Shown here piece by piece: positions 35,101 to 43,013 of a stretch of 64,000 nucleotides of DNA (the first letter of the stretch is position 1; every line of letters starts with the position of its first letter). The DNA is taken from NCBI GenBank assembly GCA_046704385.1, contig JBJKSB010000108.1:1-64000 (forward strand), given 5' to 3'. The notes below the pieces were generated by a model that saw only the letters and a program-made list of their open reading frames with translations, searched no databases and was not told the DNA's origin. The DNA is from GH45 sp046704385 (GTDB lineage: Bacteria; Bacteroidota; Bacteroidia; Bacteroidales; SZUA-534). The position numbers were made by a program, and so were the translations under genes.

Positions 35101-36404
35101 GCCTTAATATCCTGCCCTCCTATATCCAGAATAAAAGATACGGCTGGTTCAACATTCTGTGCTGCCAGAAAGTGCGACACTGTTTCAACAATTCCATAAT
35201 CGATGCAAAGAGCCGATCGGATTAACTCTTCACCATATCCTGTTACCGCCGATTTTGCTATGGTTATTTCGTTAATTAGTGAAGTATTCTTCTCCAAAAA
35301 CAGTTTCAACCCATCAATAACTGTCTCTAACGGTTTCCCCAAATTATTCTTGTAATACTCAAAAACCAATTCACTTTTTTCATTCAGCAACACAACTTTT
35401 GTGGTTGTCGATCCGGAGTCGATGCCCAGAAACAGCTTGTCACCTCTTTTAATTTTAGTTTCAGGAATTTTAATAAGATTCCTTTTCTTTTCCCAACCTT
35501 CAAATGCTTTAAAGTCGGCAAAAAGAGGCGTTAATGAATTTACAGAAACCACCGGTTTAAATGAAGATTTAACCAGGTCAATAAAATCGGTAATTCCAAC
35601 AGGTTTTTTATCATCAACAATTGAACCTGCCGCACCTATTGCCGTGAAAAGCTCGGCATAATCAGGCACAATAATTTCAGCTTTGTCAAGGTTCAATAAT
35701 TTTGCAAATGCTTTGCGCAGATAGCTTATGTAAGTTAACGGCCCGCCGGAAAAAAGGATTTGTGGCATAATAGCGCTGCCTCTGGCCAGCGTGCTGATGA
35801 TCTGGCTGGCTACCGCTTCAAAAATAGAAGCAGCAATATCTGTCATCTCAATTTTTCTGCTAATCAGGTTTTGAACATCCGTTTTGGCAAAAACGCCACA
35901 ACGTGAAGCAATAGGATAAGTTTTAGTCGATTCCCAGGCCAGGTCATTCAGCTTTTCGATGGAAACTCCAATAAGAACAGCCATCTGGTCAATGTAAGCC
36001 CCTGTACCACCGGCACAGTTACCGTTCATCCGAATATCGGGAGTTAAGGTATCACTGAACAGAATAAGCTTTGCATCCTCACCGCCAATGTCGATAAGAC
36101 TTTTAACCAAGGGATATGCTCTTTTAACATGATTTGATGCGGCTATAATTTCCTGCACAAAAAGCAGGTTCGTTTTTTCAGCTATTCCCATGGCCGCTGA
36201 ACCCGAAAACGCAACCTGAAGCTCTACATTCCCCAATTGCCGATGAATATCTTTCAATTGGTAAATCAGGGTTTCCTGAATTTGTGTGTTATGCCTGATG
36301 TAATCAGAATAAATAATATTTGCACCATCGTCTAAAATCACCATCTTAGCCGTAGTAGAACCTAAATCGATGCCAAGTTTCAGAGGACCCATAAACCAAA
36401 ACAA
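32157..36404 (-). CDS. 2-hydroxyacyl-CoA dehydratase activase/dehydratase-like fusion (BcrAD/BadFG plus DUF2229)
   Basis: 1415 residues. Two activase (ASKHA-fold ATPase) domains: residues about 8-265 (LGIDLGSTTAKMVIL, DIGGEDAKLI, GNCAGGTGAYIDQ) and about 324-585 (LFLGIDSGSTTTKVVLL, LDIGGQDIKAI, EACSSGCGSFIEGF). The Cys within each CxGGTG/CSxGCG motif matches the 4Fe-4S site of HgdC/FldI-type activators. A Cys-rich segment follows (SVCKGCTNNCTI, KCYSGNKCEK), then DUF2229 (KIGIPRVLNMYENFPFW) and a dehydratase-D-component-like region. These giant fusions are widespread in anaerobes; the reaction is not defined. A TetR gene lies 34 bp upstream on the same strand. The start could also be the ATG five codons in. 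Confidence 0.88.
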   Translation of the reverse strand: MFWFMGPLKLGIDLGSTTAKMVILDDGANIIYSDYIRHNTQIQETLIYQLKDIHRQLGNVELQVAFSGSAAMGIAEKTNLLFVQEIIAASNHVKRAYPLVKSLIDIGGEDAKLILFSDTLTPDIRMNGNCAGGTGAYIDQMAVLIGVSIEKLNDLAWESTKTYPIASRCGVFAKTDVQNLISRKIEMTDIAASIFEAVASQIISTLARGSAIMPQILFSGGPLTYISYLRKAFAKLLNLDKAEIIVPDYAELFTAIGAAGSIVDDKKPVGITDFIDLVKSSFKPVVSVNSLTPLFADFKAFEGWEKKRNLIKIPETKIKRGDKLFLGIDSGSTTTKVVLLNEKSELVFEYYKNNLGKPLETVIDGLKLFLEKNTSLINEITIAKSAVTGYGEELIRSALCIDYGIVETVSHFLAAQNVEPAVSFILDIGGQDIKAITVQSHTISKIEINEACSSGCGSFIEGFAHTLGYTPGKFAMLGTKSKAPYDLGSRCTVFMNSKVKQALREGATVPDLSAGLAYSVIRNSLNKVLRIKSSAEIGENIVVQGGTFKNQAVLRSLELLTGKKISISDKPELMGAYGAALYAMVHHELDEQPGSFVGFNKLYQIADFKTRLSVCKGCTNNCTITIYAFASGGKCYSGNKCEKIFSNNSKSVVRGKNIFDFKRELIFSQNNLYNNEKIKIGIPRVLNMYENFPFWYSLFTRCGLQVEVSDTSSFNLYKKGIGNIMSDNVCFPAKLSHGHIINLMHRKVDRIFLPLVIYEKLEFKKSSNSYNCPIVTGYPEVLKNTSHLAGNEPIPFDTPAINFNDNNLLKKACWEYLNQFQVDKTVFNAAFVNAQKAQEDFKLQLKQHNYNILNDAIRSDHLVVMIASHPYHMDYLVHQQVSQLLSDLGVSVINEDIIYSEEQEGFESFLSISQWGYPNRILQAAWWASRQKFPLGLIQLNSFGCGPDSFIMDEINDLAKKANLSFALIRIDEISSPGSIKLRLRSLVESLKLKQQKYNYTEPTKSKQQAVFDKKDITRTLLVPWFSDFYSPFIPGLGKILGYRVENIPPSDPNSVELGLEYANNEICYPATLVVGDVIRTLKSGKYNSENIAIGISQTGGQCRATNYLSLIKKAMISAGFSDIPVVAIAPADSMFNIQPGFTPSWLKVLKPAFGTLLFADCLSRLYYPTAARELIPGSAKRLRDKYLDFATKVLSANPIKALNRLLREAVKEFNNLPASDAITKTVGLVGEIYIKYNSFGQSNIIDWLIENRIEVALPPLMEFFTQSFINTKARVKEFIANPEKFDILGLYLKYRANAYLYKFEEILKGFRFYRPAHTIDYSAQLAGDILNLNHQYGEGWLIPAEVASFARQNINQVICIQPFGCIANHVVGKGMELKIKSLYPNMNLLFIDFDSGISKVNILNRLHFLIQNMV

Positions 36405-36438
36405 AAAATTATATTAAACCTTCATTTAATTAAGCTGA

Positions 36439-37071
36439 CTAATTCTTACTTATCCAGTTGTAAATTACCTTATTTACAACCTTTTTCCTATCCGACAAAT
36501 ATTGGTTATACTCATCATTACTTTTAAAATAAAATGCCATAAGCAGCGGTTTACTAATAATGGGAAAAACACACAAACCAAAAATATTGACAAACAAATC
36601 AATAGGATTGAATTCCGCTAATTGGCCTTCTGCTATTTCCTTCTGTATCTGACTTTCAAATTTATCATAATTGATGTCGCGTTGCTTAAAAAAACTGATA
36701 ACCCAGTTGGGATCTCTTCCAATCTCATTTAAGATAAAAGCCGGCACCATAGGATATTTTGCAGCCAGGTCAATATACTCATTAATAAAGTGTTCGGCCT
36801 TGATTAAAATGCTTGTGTTTTCATCGTTAATCAGCACCGAAAAAGCGGGAATAATTTTATGTTCAAGGTTTGATATTACCTTTTTCAAGAGATGTTTTTT
36901 ACTCCTGAAATAATAATTCAGCGAAGTACGGCTAATACCTGCTTTTTCAGCAATCTGAGTCATGGTAGCATTGCTGATACCATGTTTCAGAAACATAAAA
37001 TTCGCTGCATCGATTATTTTCGATTCAATCTCCGTCGATTCAACGTTCACAGGTTCCATAGGTATTAACAT
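36439..37071 (-). CDS. TetR/AcrR-family transcriptional regulator
   Basis: 210 residues, N-terminal helix-turn-helix (ATMTQIAEKAGISRTSLNYYFRSKKHLLKKVI) and a long helical ligand-binding part (HFINEYIDLAAKYPMVPAFILNEIGRDPNWVISFF). The first gene of a two-gene unit with the 1415-residue fusion 34 bp downstream, so it most likely controls that enzyme. An 18-bp palindrome, TTTGACAA-CA-TTGTCAAA, overlaps a -7 box just upstream of its own ATG, the usual position of a TetR autorepression operator. The effector is unknown; acyl-CoA or a fatty-acid derivative would fit the neighbour. Confidence 0.9.
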   Translation of the reverse strand: MLIPMEPVNVESTEIESKIIDAANFMFLKHGISNATMTQIAEKAGISRTSLNYYFRSKKHLLKKVISNLEHKIIPAFSVLINDENTSILIKAEHFINEYIDLAAKYPMVPAFILNEIGRDPNWVISFFKQRDINYDKFESQIQKEIAEGQLAEFNPIDLFVNIFGLCVFPIISKPLLMAFYFKSNDEYNQYLSDRKKVVNKVIYNWISKN

Positions 37072-37076
37072 GGAGG

Positions 37077-37098
37077 TTTGACAACATTGTCAAATTTA
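37077..37098 (-). promoter_or_regulatory. TetR operator overlapping the -7 box of the tetR promoter
   Basis: TTTGACAA-CA-TTGTCAAA (37077-37094) is a palindrome with perfect 8-bp arms, six bases upstream of the ATG. On the gene strand TAAATTTG (plus-strand 37091-37098) matches the TAnnTTTG -7 consensus and shares four bases with the operator, so a bound repressor would block the promoter. A half site TTGTCAAA also occurs at 37211-37218, toward the divergent gene. Confidence 0.7.
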
Positions 37099-37284
37099 CA
37101 AAATTCTACAATTAAAATCCATGATTTTGCTCAATAGCAATAAGTAATTTGCTTCAATGTTACAGATATTGTTTTTCTAAATCCTTTAAATTTCGGTCAC
37201 TTTTCAGCATTTGTCAAAACCTAAAGGAATTGCTATAATTGCATCAGATTGAATGATGACTATACCGGATTTAATTAGTATTTT

Positions 37285-37683
37285 ATGAATCACAGGAGCA
37301 ATATTGAGAACCTTGTAAACTACCAAAACATGGATGTTCAAAAATTAAAACTGGACAAATTTAAAAATATCAATCTTGTTAATTTTCCACAGGAAGTTAA
37401 TATGGAACTTGCCTCAACCGATTCGAATGTTGAAGTACTTATTTATTATATCGGAGTTATAGAGGATGTAAAAAGGTTTGTGGAGTTATGTCATAGCTCT
37501 AATCTTCCAAAAGATAACCGAACCATAATGATTTATCGTAAAGGCCGTAAAGATGGCATAAATCGTGACACTATTTTCAAGCCATTTACAGAAAATGTGT
37601 ACCCTGGGTTTAAATTGAAAGCCCCAATGCTATGCTCCATTTCAAATGAATTGAGTGCCTGTGTAATGTGCTATGAAAATTAA
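37285..37683 (+). CDS. hypothetical protein divergent from tetR
   Basis: 132 residues, soluble, no recognised domain. It has an N-terminal charged helix, a strand MELASTDSNVEVLIYYIGVIEDVKRF, a helix VELCHSSNLPKDNRT, then IMIYRKGRKDG and a C-terminal segment KLKAPMLCSISNELSACVMCYEN with two cysteines near the end. The ATG at 37285 is used; one at 37330 is possible. It shares a 213-bp intergenic region with the tetR gene, which carries the operator palindrome, so it may be co-regulated with the activase fusion. I do not recognise the family. Confidence 0.5.
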   Translation: MNHRSNIENLVNYQNMDVQKLKLDKFKNINLVNFPQEVNMELASTDSNVEVLIYYIGVIEDVKRFVELCHSSNLPKDNRTIMIYRKGRKDGINRDTIFKPFTENVYPGFKLKAPMLCSISNELSACVMCYEN

Positions 37684-37874
37684 ACCAATCAAACTGTTAA
37701 GTTTAGGCCAGGTTGATATCTTTTCTTAGCAAGGCTTCCATGATTCTTTTAAATTCTGAAACCAAATTATGCAATAAAAGCTTGTTAAAACTGTAACGAT
37801 GGCAAAAGACTGTCGTTATTAGTATGGTATCTATCTGATATTTTTTAATTTTATAAAACATAAAATTTACCATT

Positions 37875-38432
37875 ATGGAAAACAAACCTATGAATCAGAA
37901 CAATGGACAGGGATTCGCCATCGCAAGCCTGGTAATTGGAATTTTCGCCCTCTTATTCTCAATAATTCCCTGTGTTGGAACTTCAGCCATATTTATCGGA
38001 ATAGTAGCTGTGGTTTTTGGAGCCGTTGCCCTGACCAAAGCCACCACTCCCGATGCGCCAAAAGGGATGAGCATTGCCGGTGTTTCATTAGGCGGGTTGG
38101 CTATTTTAATAGCTATTTTCTGGCTGATATTTGTAGTTGGATCGAAAAGCCTGTTAAAAAACAAACTGGACCATGTTTCCAGATGGGCAGAACAATTCGA
38201 CAACAGTTCATTCGACAATAATGACGATTTTGATGACATGGAATCGCTCGATAATCTTGAAAATGCGCTGGATGAACTTGAAGGTGCCGTTGATAGCGCA
38301 AATACAGGCGTAAATAAAGCGGTTAACGGCGTGCACGATGATGTAAAAAAAGCTATTGATGATGCCCGTGAGGGTATAAAAGATGCCAAATCGAAGAAAA
38401 ATAAAAAAATTGCCGCGCCCGAAAAACAATAA
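37875..38432 (+). CDS. DUF4190-domain membrane protein
   Basis: 185 residues. N-terminal NNGQGFAIASLVIGIFALLFSIIPCVGTSAIFIGIVAVVFGAVALTKA, in two membrane helices with the conserved Gly/Ser/Pro pattern of DUF4190, then a third helix (LILIAIFWLIFVV type, residues about 73-90). The C-terminal 95 residues are cytoplasmic or periplasmic, rich in Asp/Asn and helical (DNNDDFDDMESLDNLENALDELEGAV), probably coiled coil, ending KSKKNKKIAAPEKQ. Function unknown. The next gene starts within its last 50 bp in another frame. Confidence 0.7.
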   Translation: MENKPMNQNNGQGFAIASLVIGIFALLFSIIPCVGTSAIFIGIVAVVFGAVALTKATTPDAPKGMSIAGVSLGGLAILIAIFWLIFVVGSKSLLKNKLDHVSRWAEQFDNSSFDNNDDFDDMESLDNLENALDELEGAVDSANTGVNKAVNGVHDDVKKAIDDAREGIKDAKSKKNKKIAAPEKQ

Positions 38433-38814
38433 ATTCTTTTACAATCCCTACTTAATAGTTAACGGATTAATTGCCGGGATAATTCTGCTTATGCTGATTT
38501 ATTCCGGCATTTTTTCGGCTTCAGGAATTCCTTATCCCATACACTCCCAAACTATTGCACCTACAATTAGTACCGGCCTTTCCAGGGCATTCTCCGAAAT
38601 TGTACGGTTAAATTTCGACTCCGCCAGGCAATTTAATGCTTACTCCTTACCCATTTTCCTTTTCTTTTTTATTCAGTTTTTTATTCGTATTATTATAATT
38701 CAACTTTTTTTGAGCACGAGGATTAATCAAAAGGTTATACTTTTTACCGATGTTTTGGTATCAGTTTTATTATTTTTGTGGTCGTTTGGCAACTTTATAG
38801 TTGATCAATTCTGA
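38383..38814 (+). CDS. DUF2752-like membrane protein
   Basis: 143 residues overlapping the upstream gene by 50 bp; a TTG at 38410 would shorten the overlap. It has a basic N-terminus and about three membrane helices. The middle pattern ISTGLSRAFSEIVRLNFDSARQFNAYSLPIF corresponds to the DUF2752 pattern TGLTRA...L..GdF..A..fNp, but lacks the CPxC/CPGC cysteine motif that many members have before it. Role unknown; often next to DUF4190-type genes, as here. The family assignment is from pattern only. Confidence 0.6.
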   Translation: MPNRRKIKKLPRPKNNKFFYNPYLIVNGLIAGIILLMLIYSGIFSASGIPYPIHSQTIAPTISTGLSRAFSEIVRLNFDSARQFNAYSLPIFLFFFIQFFIRIIIIQLFLSTRINQKVILFTDVLVSVLLFLWSFGNFIVDQF

Positions 38815-38830
38815 CAAAATGGGTAGGATT

Positions 38831-39361
38831 ATGAATGAAAAATACAAAAAGGCTAATGTGTTGATAGTTGTATTATCAACTATTTTATTTTTGAGTTGTG
38901 AAAATAATTTAAAGAAGGAAGTAGTTGAAACTTTTAACGATGGTTCCCCCAAAAAAGTACAGTACTATTCCTTAAACGAAAAAACCAAAGAAGTAGTTAA
39001 GGAAATACAGTATTACGAAAATGGTAGAAAAAAATATGTGGGTTTTTATAAAAATAACCAAAAAGACGGAAAATGGATTTTTTGGTTCGAAAATGGAAAG
39101 AAATGGAGTGAAGGGTATTTTTTACAAGGGTTAAGAACAGGAAAAGCCATGGTTTATCATGAAAATGGCAAACTTTTTTACGAGGGAGAATATCTCGAAG
39201 GTAAGAAAAATGGCAAATGGACCTTTTTTAACCATGAGGGCAATAAAGTAAATGTAGTAGTATTTAACAATGGGGCAATTGTAAGCCAAACTAACAAAAA
39301 CGAAACAGTTAATCCCCAGATAAAAACGAGGTTTTCAAAACCTAAAAAATCTAATCAGTAA
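38831..39361 (+). CDS. MORN-repeat lipoprotein
   Basis: From the ATG at 38831 (alternatives 38801 TTG and 38819 ATG) the protein begins with a lipoprotein signal ending at LSCENN. The mature part consists of about four MORN-variant repeats of roughly 20-23 residues with the core YYENGxKxYxGxYKNxxKDGKW: QYYENGRKKYVGFYKNNQKDGKW, WFENGKKWSEGYFLQGLRTGKA, YHENGKLFYEGEYLEGKKNGKW (each quoted in part). Such repeats form a beta-sheet surface. Often annotated YwqK-like antitoxin, but the signal peptide argues for an envelope role instead. It ends 8 bp before the arginine deiminase gene. Confidence 0.75.
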   Translation: MNEKYKKANVLIVVLSTILFLSCENNLKKEVVETFNDGSPKKVQYYSLNEKTKEVVKEIQYYENGRKKYVGFYKNNQKDGKWIFWFENGKKWSEGYFLQGLRTGKAMVYHENGKLFYEGEYLEGKKNGKWTFFNHEGNKVNVVVFNNGAIVSQTNKNETVNPQIKTRFSKPKKSNQ

Positions 39362-39368
39362 AAATCAG

Positions 39369-40631
39369 ATGACAAACGAAAATATACCAGTACAGGTTTC
39401 GTCTGAAATTGGCGAACTTGAAGCTGTAATTGTACATACTCCCGGTCAGGAAGTTGAAAATATGACACCTGAAAATGCCGAAAGAGCTTTGTATAGCGAC
39501 ATTTTAAACCTGGCTGTGGCTCAAAAAGAATACAGCCAGTTTAAAGGAGTATTGGAAAAACACAGCAGGGTTTTTGAGCTTAAGGACTTGCTTAATGAAA
39601 TTCTTGGTATTGATGAAGTAAAGAAGAAACTTATTGATGAGATTTTCTTTTATGAAAAAGTAAACGACAGTAAAGAGTTTTTATTGGGCCTACCCGCCAA
39701 AGAGTTATCGCGTCAGCTTATTGAAGGGGTAATCATGAAAAAGGACAATTTAACCCGGTTTTTCAACCAGGAAAGATACTCCTTACGCCCATTGCACAAT
39801 TTCTTTTTTATGCGCGATGCTTCCATGTCGGTAAATCAGAATGTATTAATTGGACGTATGGCGAGCCAGGTCAGAGACCGGGAAACCAGGATTATGGAAG
39901 CTATATTCGATCATCACCCGATTTTTACAACAAAAACCATAAATGCTGCCCGTTTTGACAATTTCGACCCCAACATTACCATTGAAGGTGGCGATGTACT
40001 GGTTGCACGAGAAGATGTACTCATCATCGGCACCGGTTTAAGAACTTCATCGCAGGGAATTGACTTTATTCTGGAACAGCTGAAAACCCGTGGTACCGTT
40101 AAACATATCCTGGTGCAGGAATTGCCTGATTCTCCTGAATCATTTATACATCTTGATATGGTTTTTACTTTTCTGGATACCAACAAGTGCATGGTTTATG
40201 AGCCGATATTATTACAACCTAACAAGTACAGAACCGTTCATATACAAATTGAAAATAATAAAGTGCAAATTAAGACCGTACCCAATTTGCTGGCGGTGTT
40301 GAAAGAGCTGGGAATTGACCTGGAACCGGTTTCCTGCGGAGGGAAAGGCGACCCTTGGACAATGGACAGAGAGCAATGGCACAGCGGGGCCAATTTTTTT
40401 GCTATGGCTCCGGGAAAAGTTATAGGATATGCCAGAAACGTTTATACCATGGATGAGATGCATAAGCACGGTTTCGAAATTATAAAAGCTACGGATATTT
40501 TAAAAAACAACATTAATCTTAATGATTATCATAAATACGTAGTAACAATTGATGGCGCTGAACTGGCAAGAGGTGGCGGCGGGGCACGTTGTATGTCGAT
40601 GCCTGTTCGAAGAAAACCGGTAAATTGGTAA
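39369..40631 (+). CDS. arcA: arginine deiminase
   Basis: 420 residues, usual length. It hydrolyses L-arginine to citrulline and ammonia in the cytoplasm. Motifs: N-terminal IGELEAVIVHTPGQEVENMTP, LHNFFFMRDASM, IEGGDVLV, and HLDMVFTFLD, and the catalytic Cys408 in the glycine-rich end GGGGARCMSMPVRR. These fit the guanidino-group-modifying superfamily with the ADI-type C-terminus. Neither ornithine carbamoyltransferase nor carbamate kinase is nearby, so a complete arginine dihydrolase operon is not visible; the gene may serve pH homeostasis or arginine salvage with other enzymes elsewhere. Confidence 0.92.
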   Translation: MTNENIPVQVSSEIGELEAVIVHTPGQEVENMTPENAERALYSDILNLAVAQKEYSQFKGVLEKHSRVFELKDLLNEILGIDEVKKKLIDEIFFYEKVNDSKEFLLGLPAKELSRQLIEGVIMKKDNLTRFFNQERYSLRPLHNFFFMRDASMSVNQNVLIGRMASQVRDRETRIMEAIFDHHPIFTTKTINAARFDNFDPNITIEGGDVLVAREDVLIIGTGLRTSSQGIDFILEQLKTRGTVKHILVQELPDSPESFIHLDMVFTFLDTNKCMVYEPILLQPNKYRTVHIQIENNKVQIKTVPNLLAVLKELGIDLEPVSCGGKGDPWTMDREQWHSGANFFAMAPGKVIGYARNVYTMDEMHKHGFEIIKATDILKNNINLNDYHKYVVTIDGAELARGGGGARCMSMPVRRKPVNW

Positions 40632-40676
40632 AAACTATTCGTTTATTATTTTAAATGCCAGGCATTTAATCCAAAA

Positions 40677-41234
40677 ATGAAAAATCAAAACATGAGGAAA
40701 CTTAAAAACGAAGAATTAGGAAGGCTATCGGTTGAAGAGTATAAGGATACTGCAAAAACACCCATAGCCGTAATTCTCGATAATGTGCGAAGTTTAAACA
40801 ATATTGGCTCGGTATTCCGTACCGGTGACGGGTTTTGCATTGAACAAATTTACCTTTGCGGAATTACCGGAACACCCCCAAATAAAGAAATTCATAAAAC
40901 AGCCCTTGGAGCTACTGAATCGGTAACCTGGCATTATGAAAATGAGACACTTAAGGCGATTCAAAATCTTAGACATGATGGATATAAAATAATATCAATT
41001 GAGCAGGTTGAAAATAGTGTAAGTCTTGAAAAATTTGAAGTGTTACAAAATGAAAAATATGCCCTTATTTTTGGTAACGAAGTTAAAGGCGTGGATCAAA
41101 AAGTGGTAGATGCCTCCGATTTCTGTATTGAAATTCCTCAATTTGGAACCAAACATTCTTTTAATATCTCAATCAGTGTGGGTATTGTACTATGGGAACT
41201 TTTTAAACAATTAAATTTTGTTAAAAAACCATAG
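40677..41234 (+). CDS. SpoU/TrmH-family RNA 2'-O-methyltransferase
   Basis: 185 residues of the SPOUT knot fold. Motif 1 is VILDNVRSLNNIGSVFRTGDGF, with the N and R residues that bind RNA and catalyse; motif 2 ALIFGNEVKGVD, motif 3 CIEIPQFGTKHSFNISISVGIVLWEL. It lacks the N-terminal L30e-like substrate domain of RlmB and is like the short TrmL/TrmH type, so it probably modifies a tRNA position. A second SPOUT enzyme (RlmB-like) is encoded at 46084-46842. Starts 45 bp after arcA. Confidence 0.85.
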   Translation: MKNQNMRKLKNEELGRLSVEEYKDTAKTPIAVILDNVRSLNNIGSVFRTGDGFCIEQIYLCGITGTPPNKEIHKTALGATESVTWHYENETLKAIQNLRHDGYKIISIEQVENSVSLEKFEVLQNEKYALIFGNEVKGVDQKVVDASDFCIEIPQFGTKHSFNISISVGIVLWELFKQLNFVKKP

Positions 41235-41297
41235 AAATAGTTATATTCATTGATTGTTTTTTTTGGAAGAAACTATTTAACTTCAAAATAAGTGCTT

Positions 41298-42848
41298 ATG
41301 AAACTGATTACCCCTTTTTTAATCGTTTTAACTCTTTCAGTGAATTTGAAAGCTCAGAAAACGAAAATTGACAATAGTAAGTACCCACCTCTGGTTACCT
41401 TTTCTGCAGAGCAAGACCATGCCAACATGATGCAGCAGCTGGGAATAAAAGCCTTGCGTCCAGGCCCAAATGGTAACGAATCGGCACCCAACCATGCGAA
41501 TTATGATGAATCAAAGGCCAATCCCTGCCCGGAATTACCAGACATTCTCACTACAAATAAAGGTAAAAAAGTAACTACCCCTGAAATGTGGTGGAATATA
41601 CGCCGGCCAGAAATTGTTGAAGGGTTGGAACAGGAAGTATACGGAAAACTGCCGAAAAATATTCCTGAAGTTAAGTGGGAAGTTGAAATAACAGATTATG
41701 AACGCCTTGGATTTACACCAGTAATTGCTAAAAAAATTGTTGGTCATGTCGATAATAGTTCTTATCCTCTAATTGATGTAAATATCAATATGATGCTTGT
41801 TGTACCGCGCAATGTAAAAGGTCCTGTTCCCGTTCTAATGATGTTTGGCCGGCCTTCATTTCCGGCACCTGCCCAGCCTTCCATCGAAGATTTAGATAAA
41901 ATCAACAAGGCATTTAAAGAAATACTTATAAAAAATAACCCGGAGTTGGAAGAGGTTTTTAAAAATTGCCCGGCCTATGAGCCCATAAAACGTGAAGATC
42001 CCTGGGCCTATTTTATACAACATCGCAACCAGGAACCTACTCCTACTGAACGATTACTGGCAGCAGGCTGGGGATATGTAACCATTGATCCAAACAGTAT
42101 TCAGGCTGACAACGGAGCCGGACTAACAAGAGGAATTATCGGCCTGGTAAATAAGGGACAGCCCCGGAAACCGGATGATTGGGGATCGCTTCGGGCCTGG
42201 GCTTGGGGTGCAGCACGCGGATTGGATTACCTTGAAACTGATTCACTGGTAGATGCCAAAAAAGTGGGTATCGAAGGCGTATCACGCTATGGAAAAGCTG
42301 CTTTAATAACACTGGCTTTTGAACCACGTTTTGCTGTTGGCCTGATCGGATCATCCGGTAAAGGAGGCGCAACACTTCATCGCCGCGTTTTTGGTGAAGC
42401 TGTTGAAAGTCTTACCGGAACAGGTGAATATCACTGGATGGCAGGGAATTACTTAAAATATGGTGCTTCGGATGCAACTTTTGGCAGCAAAACAGGTTGT
42501 GATCTTACGGTTGATTCGCACGAATTAATTGCTTTGTGCGCGCCCCGTCTTGCTTTCATTAGCTATGGTGTTCCTGAGCAGGGCGATGCCAAGTGGTTGG
42601 ATCACAAAGGTAGTTATATGGCAACAGTTGCCGCAGGAGCCGTTTACAAGTTGCTGGGTGCAAAAGACCTTGGTGTTTCCAACGACTATATGAAAGAAGA
42701 AATGCCTCCTGTGTTAACCGGATTACTTGATGGACAACTCGCCTGGCGGCAACACGATGGAGGTCATACTGATGCTCCGAATTTTGAATATTTCATTCCA
42801 TGGGCCAGTAAATTCCTAAGTTATGAAAAAGTTCCGGCAAGGAGATAA
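41298..42848 (+). CDS. secreted CE15-like glucuronoyl esterase (alpha/beta hydrolase)
   Basis: 516 residues from the ATG at 41298 with a signal peptide ending at VNLKAQ. The core shows MMLVVPRNVKGPVPVLMMFGRPSF, WGSLRAWAWGAARGLDYLE, and the nucleophile elbow GVSRYGKAALI with Ser329. The G-x-S-R-x-G-K motif is characteristic of CE15 glucuronoyl esterases, which cut ester links between glucuronoxylan and lignin; a His is visible in DSHELIALCAPR region and HDGGHTD. The upstream LPEWWW-like region EMWWNIRRPEIVEGLEQEVYGKLP is typical of bacterial CE15. No xylan-degrading genes are nearby. Confidence 0.8.
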   Translation: MKLITPFLIVLTLSVNLKAQKTKIDNSKYPPLVTFSAEQDHANMMQQLGIKALRPGPNGNESAPNHANYDESKANPCPELPDILTTNKGKKVTTPEMWWNIRRPEIVEGLEQEVYGKLPKNIPEVKWEVEITDYERLGFTPVIAKKIVGHVDNSSYPLIDVNINMMLVVPRNVKGPVPVLMMFGRPSFPAPAQPSIEDLDKINKAFKEILIKNNPELEEVFKNCPAYEPIKREDPWAYFIQHRNQEPTPTERLLAAGWGYVTIDPNSIQADNGAGLTRGIIGLVNKGQPRKPDDWGSLRAWAWGAARGLDYLETDSLVDAKKVGIEGVSRYGKAALITLAFEPRFAVGLIGSSGKGGATLHRRVFGEAVESLTGTGEYHWMAGNYLKYGASDATFGSKTGCDLTVDSHELIALCAPRLAFISYGVPEQGDAKWLDHKGSYMATVAAGAVYKLLGAKDLGVSNDYMKEEMPPVLTGLLDGQLAWRQHDGGHTDAPNFEYFIPWASKFLSYEKVPARR

Positions 42849-42912
42849 TTCGATTAATATGGTTATTTTAAAATAAATCATTTATTTGGAAAAATGGAAT
42901 ATTATGAAAGAT

Positions 42913-42955
42913 CCATTTTTCCATTTTTCCATTTTTCCATTTTTCCATTTTTCCA
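42913..42955. repeat. short tandem repeat, CCATTTTT x5
   Basis: Five exact copies of the 8-bp unit CCATTTTT plus a partial CCA, between the esterase stop codon and the convergent YjjG gene. The similar string CCATTTTTCC also occurs singly near 32105. Likely a slippage-prone array in a gene-free spot; not in a coding or promoter context for either neighbour. Confidence 0.9.
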
Positions 42956-43013
42956 ACAAAAAACAGACTGAATTTTGACAAAATATGAGGTTTGCTTTTC
43001 TGGCCTGACACCT

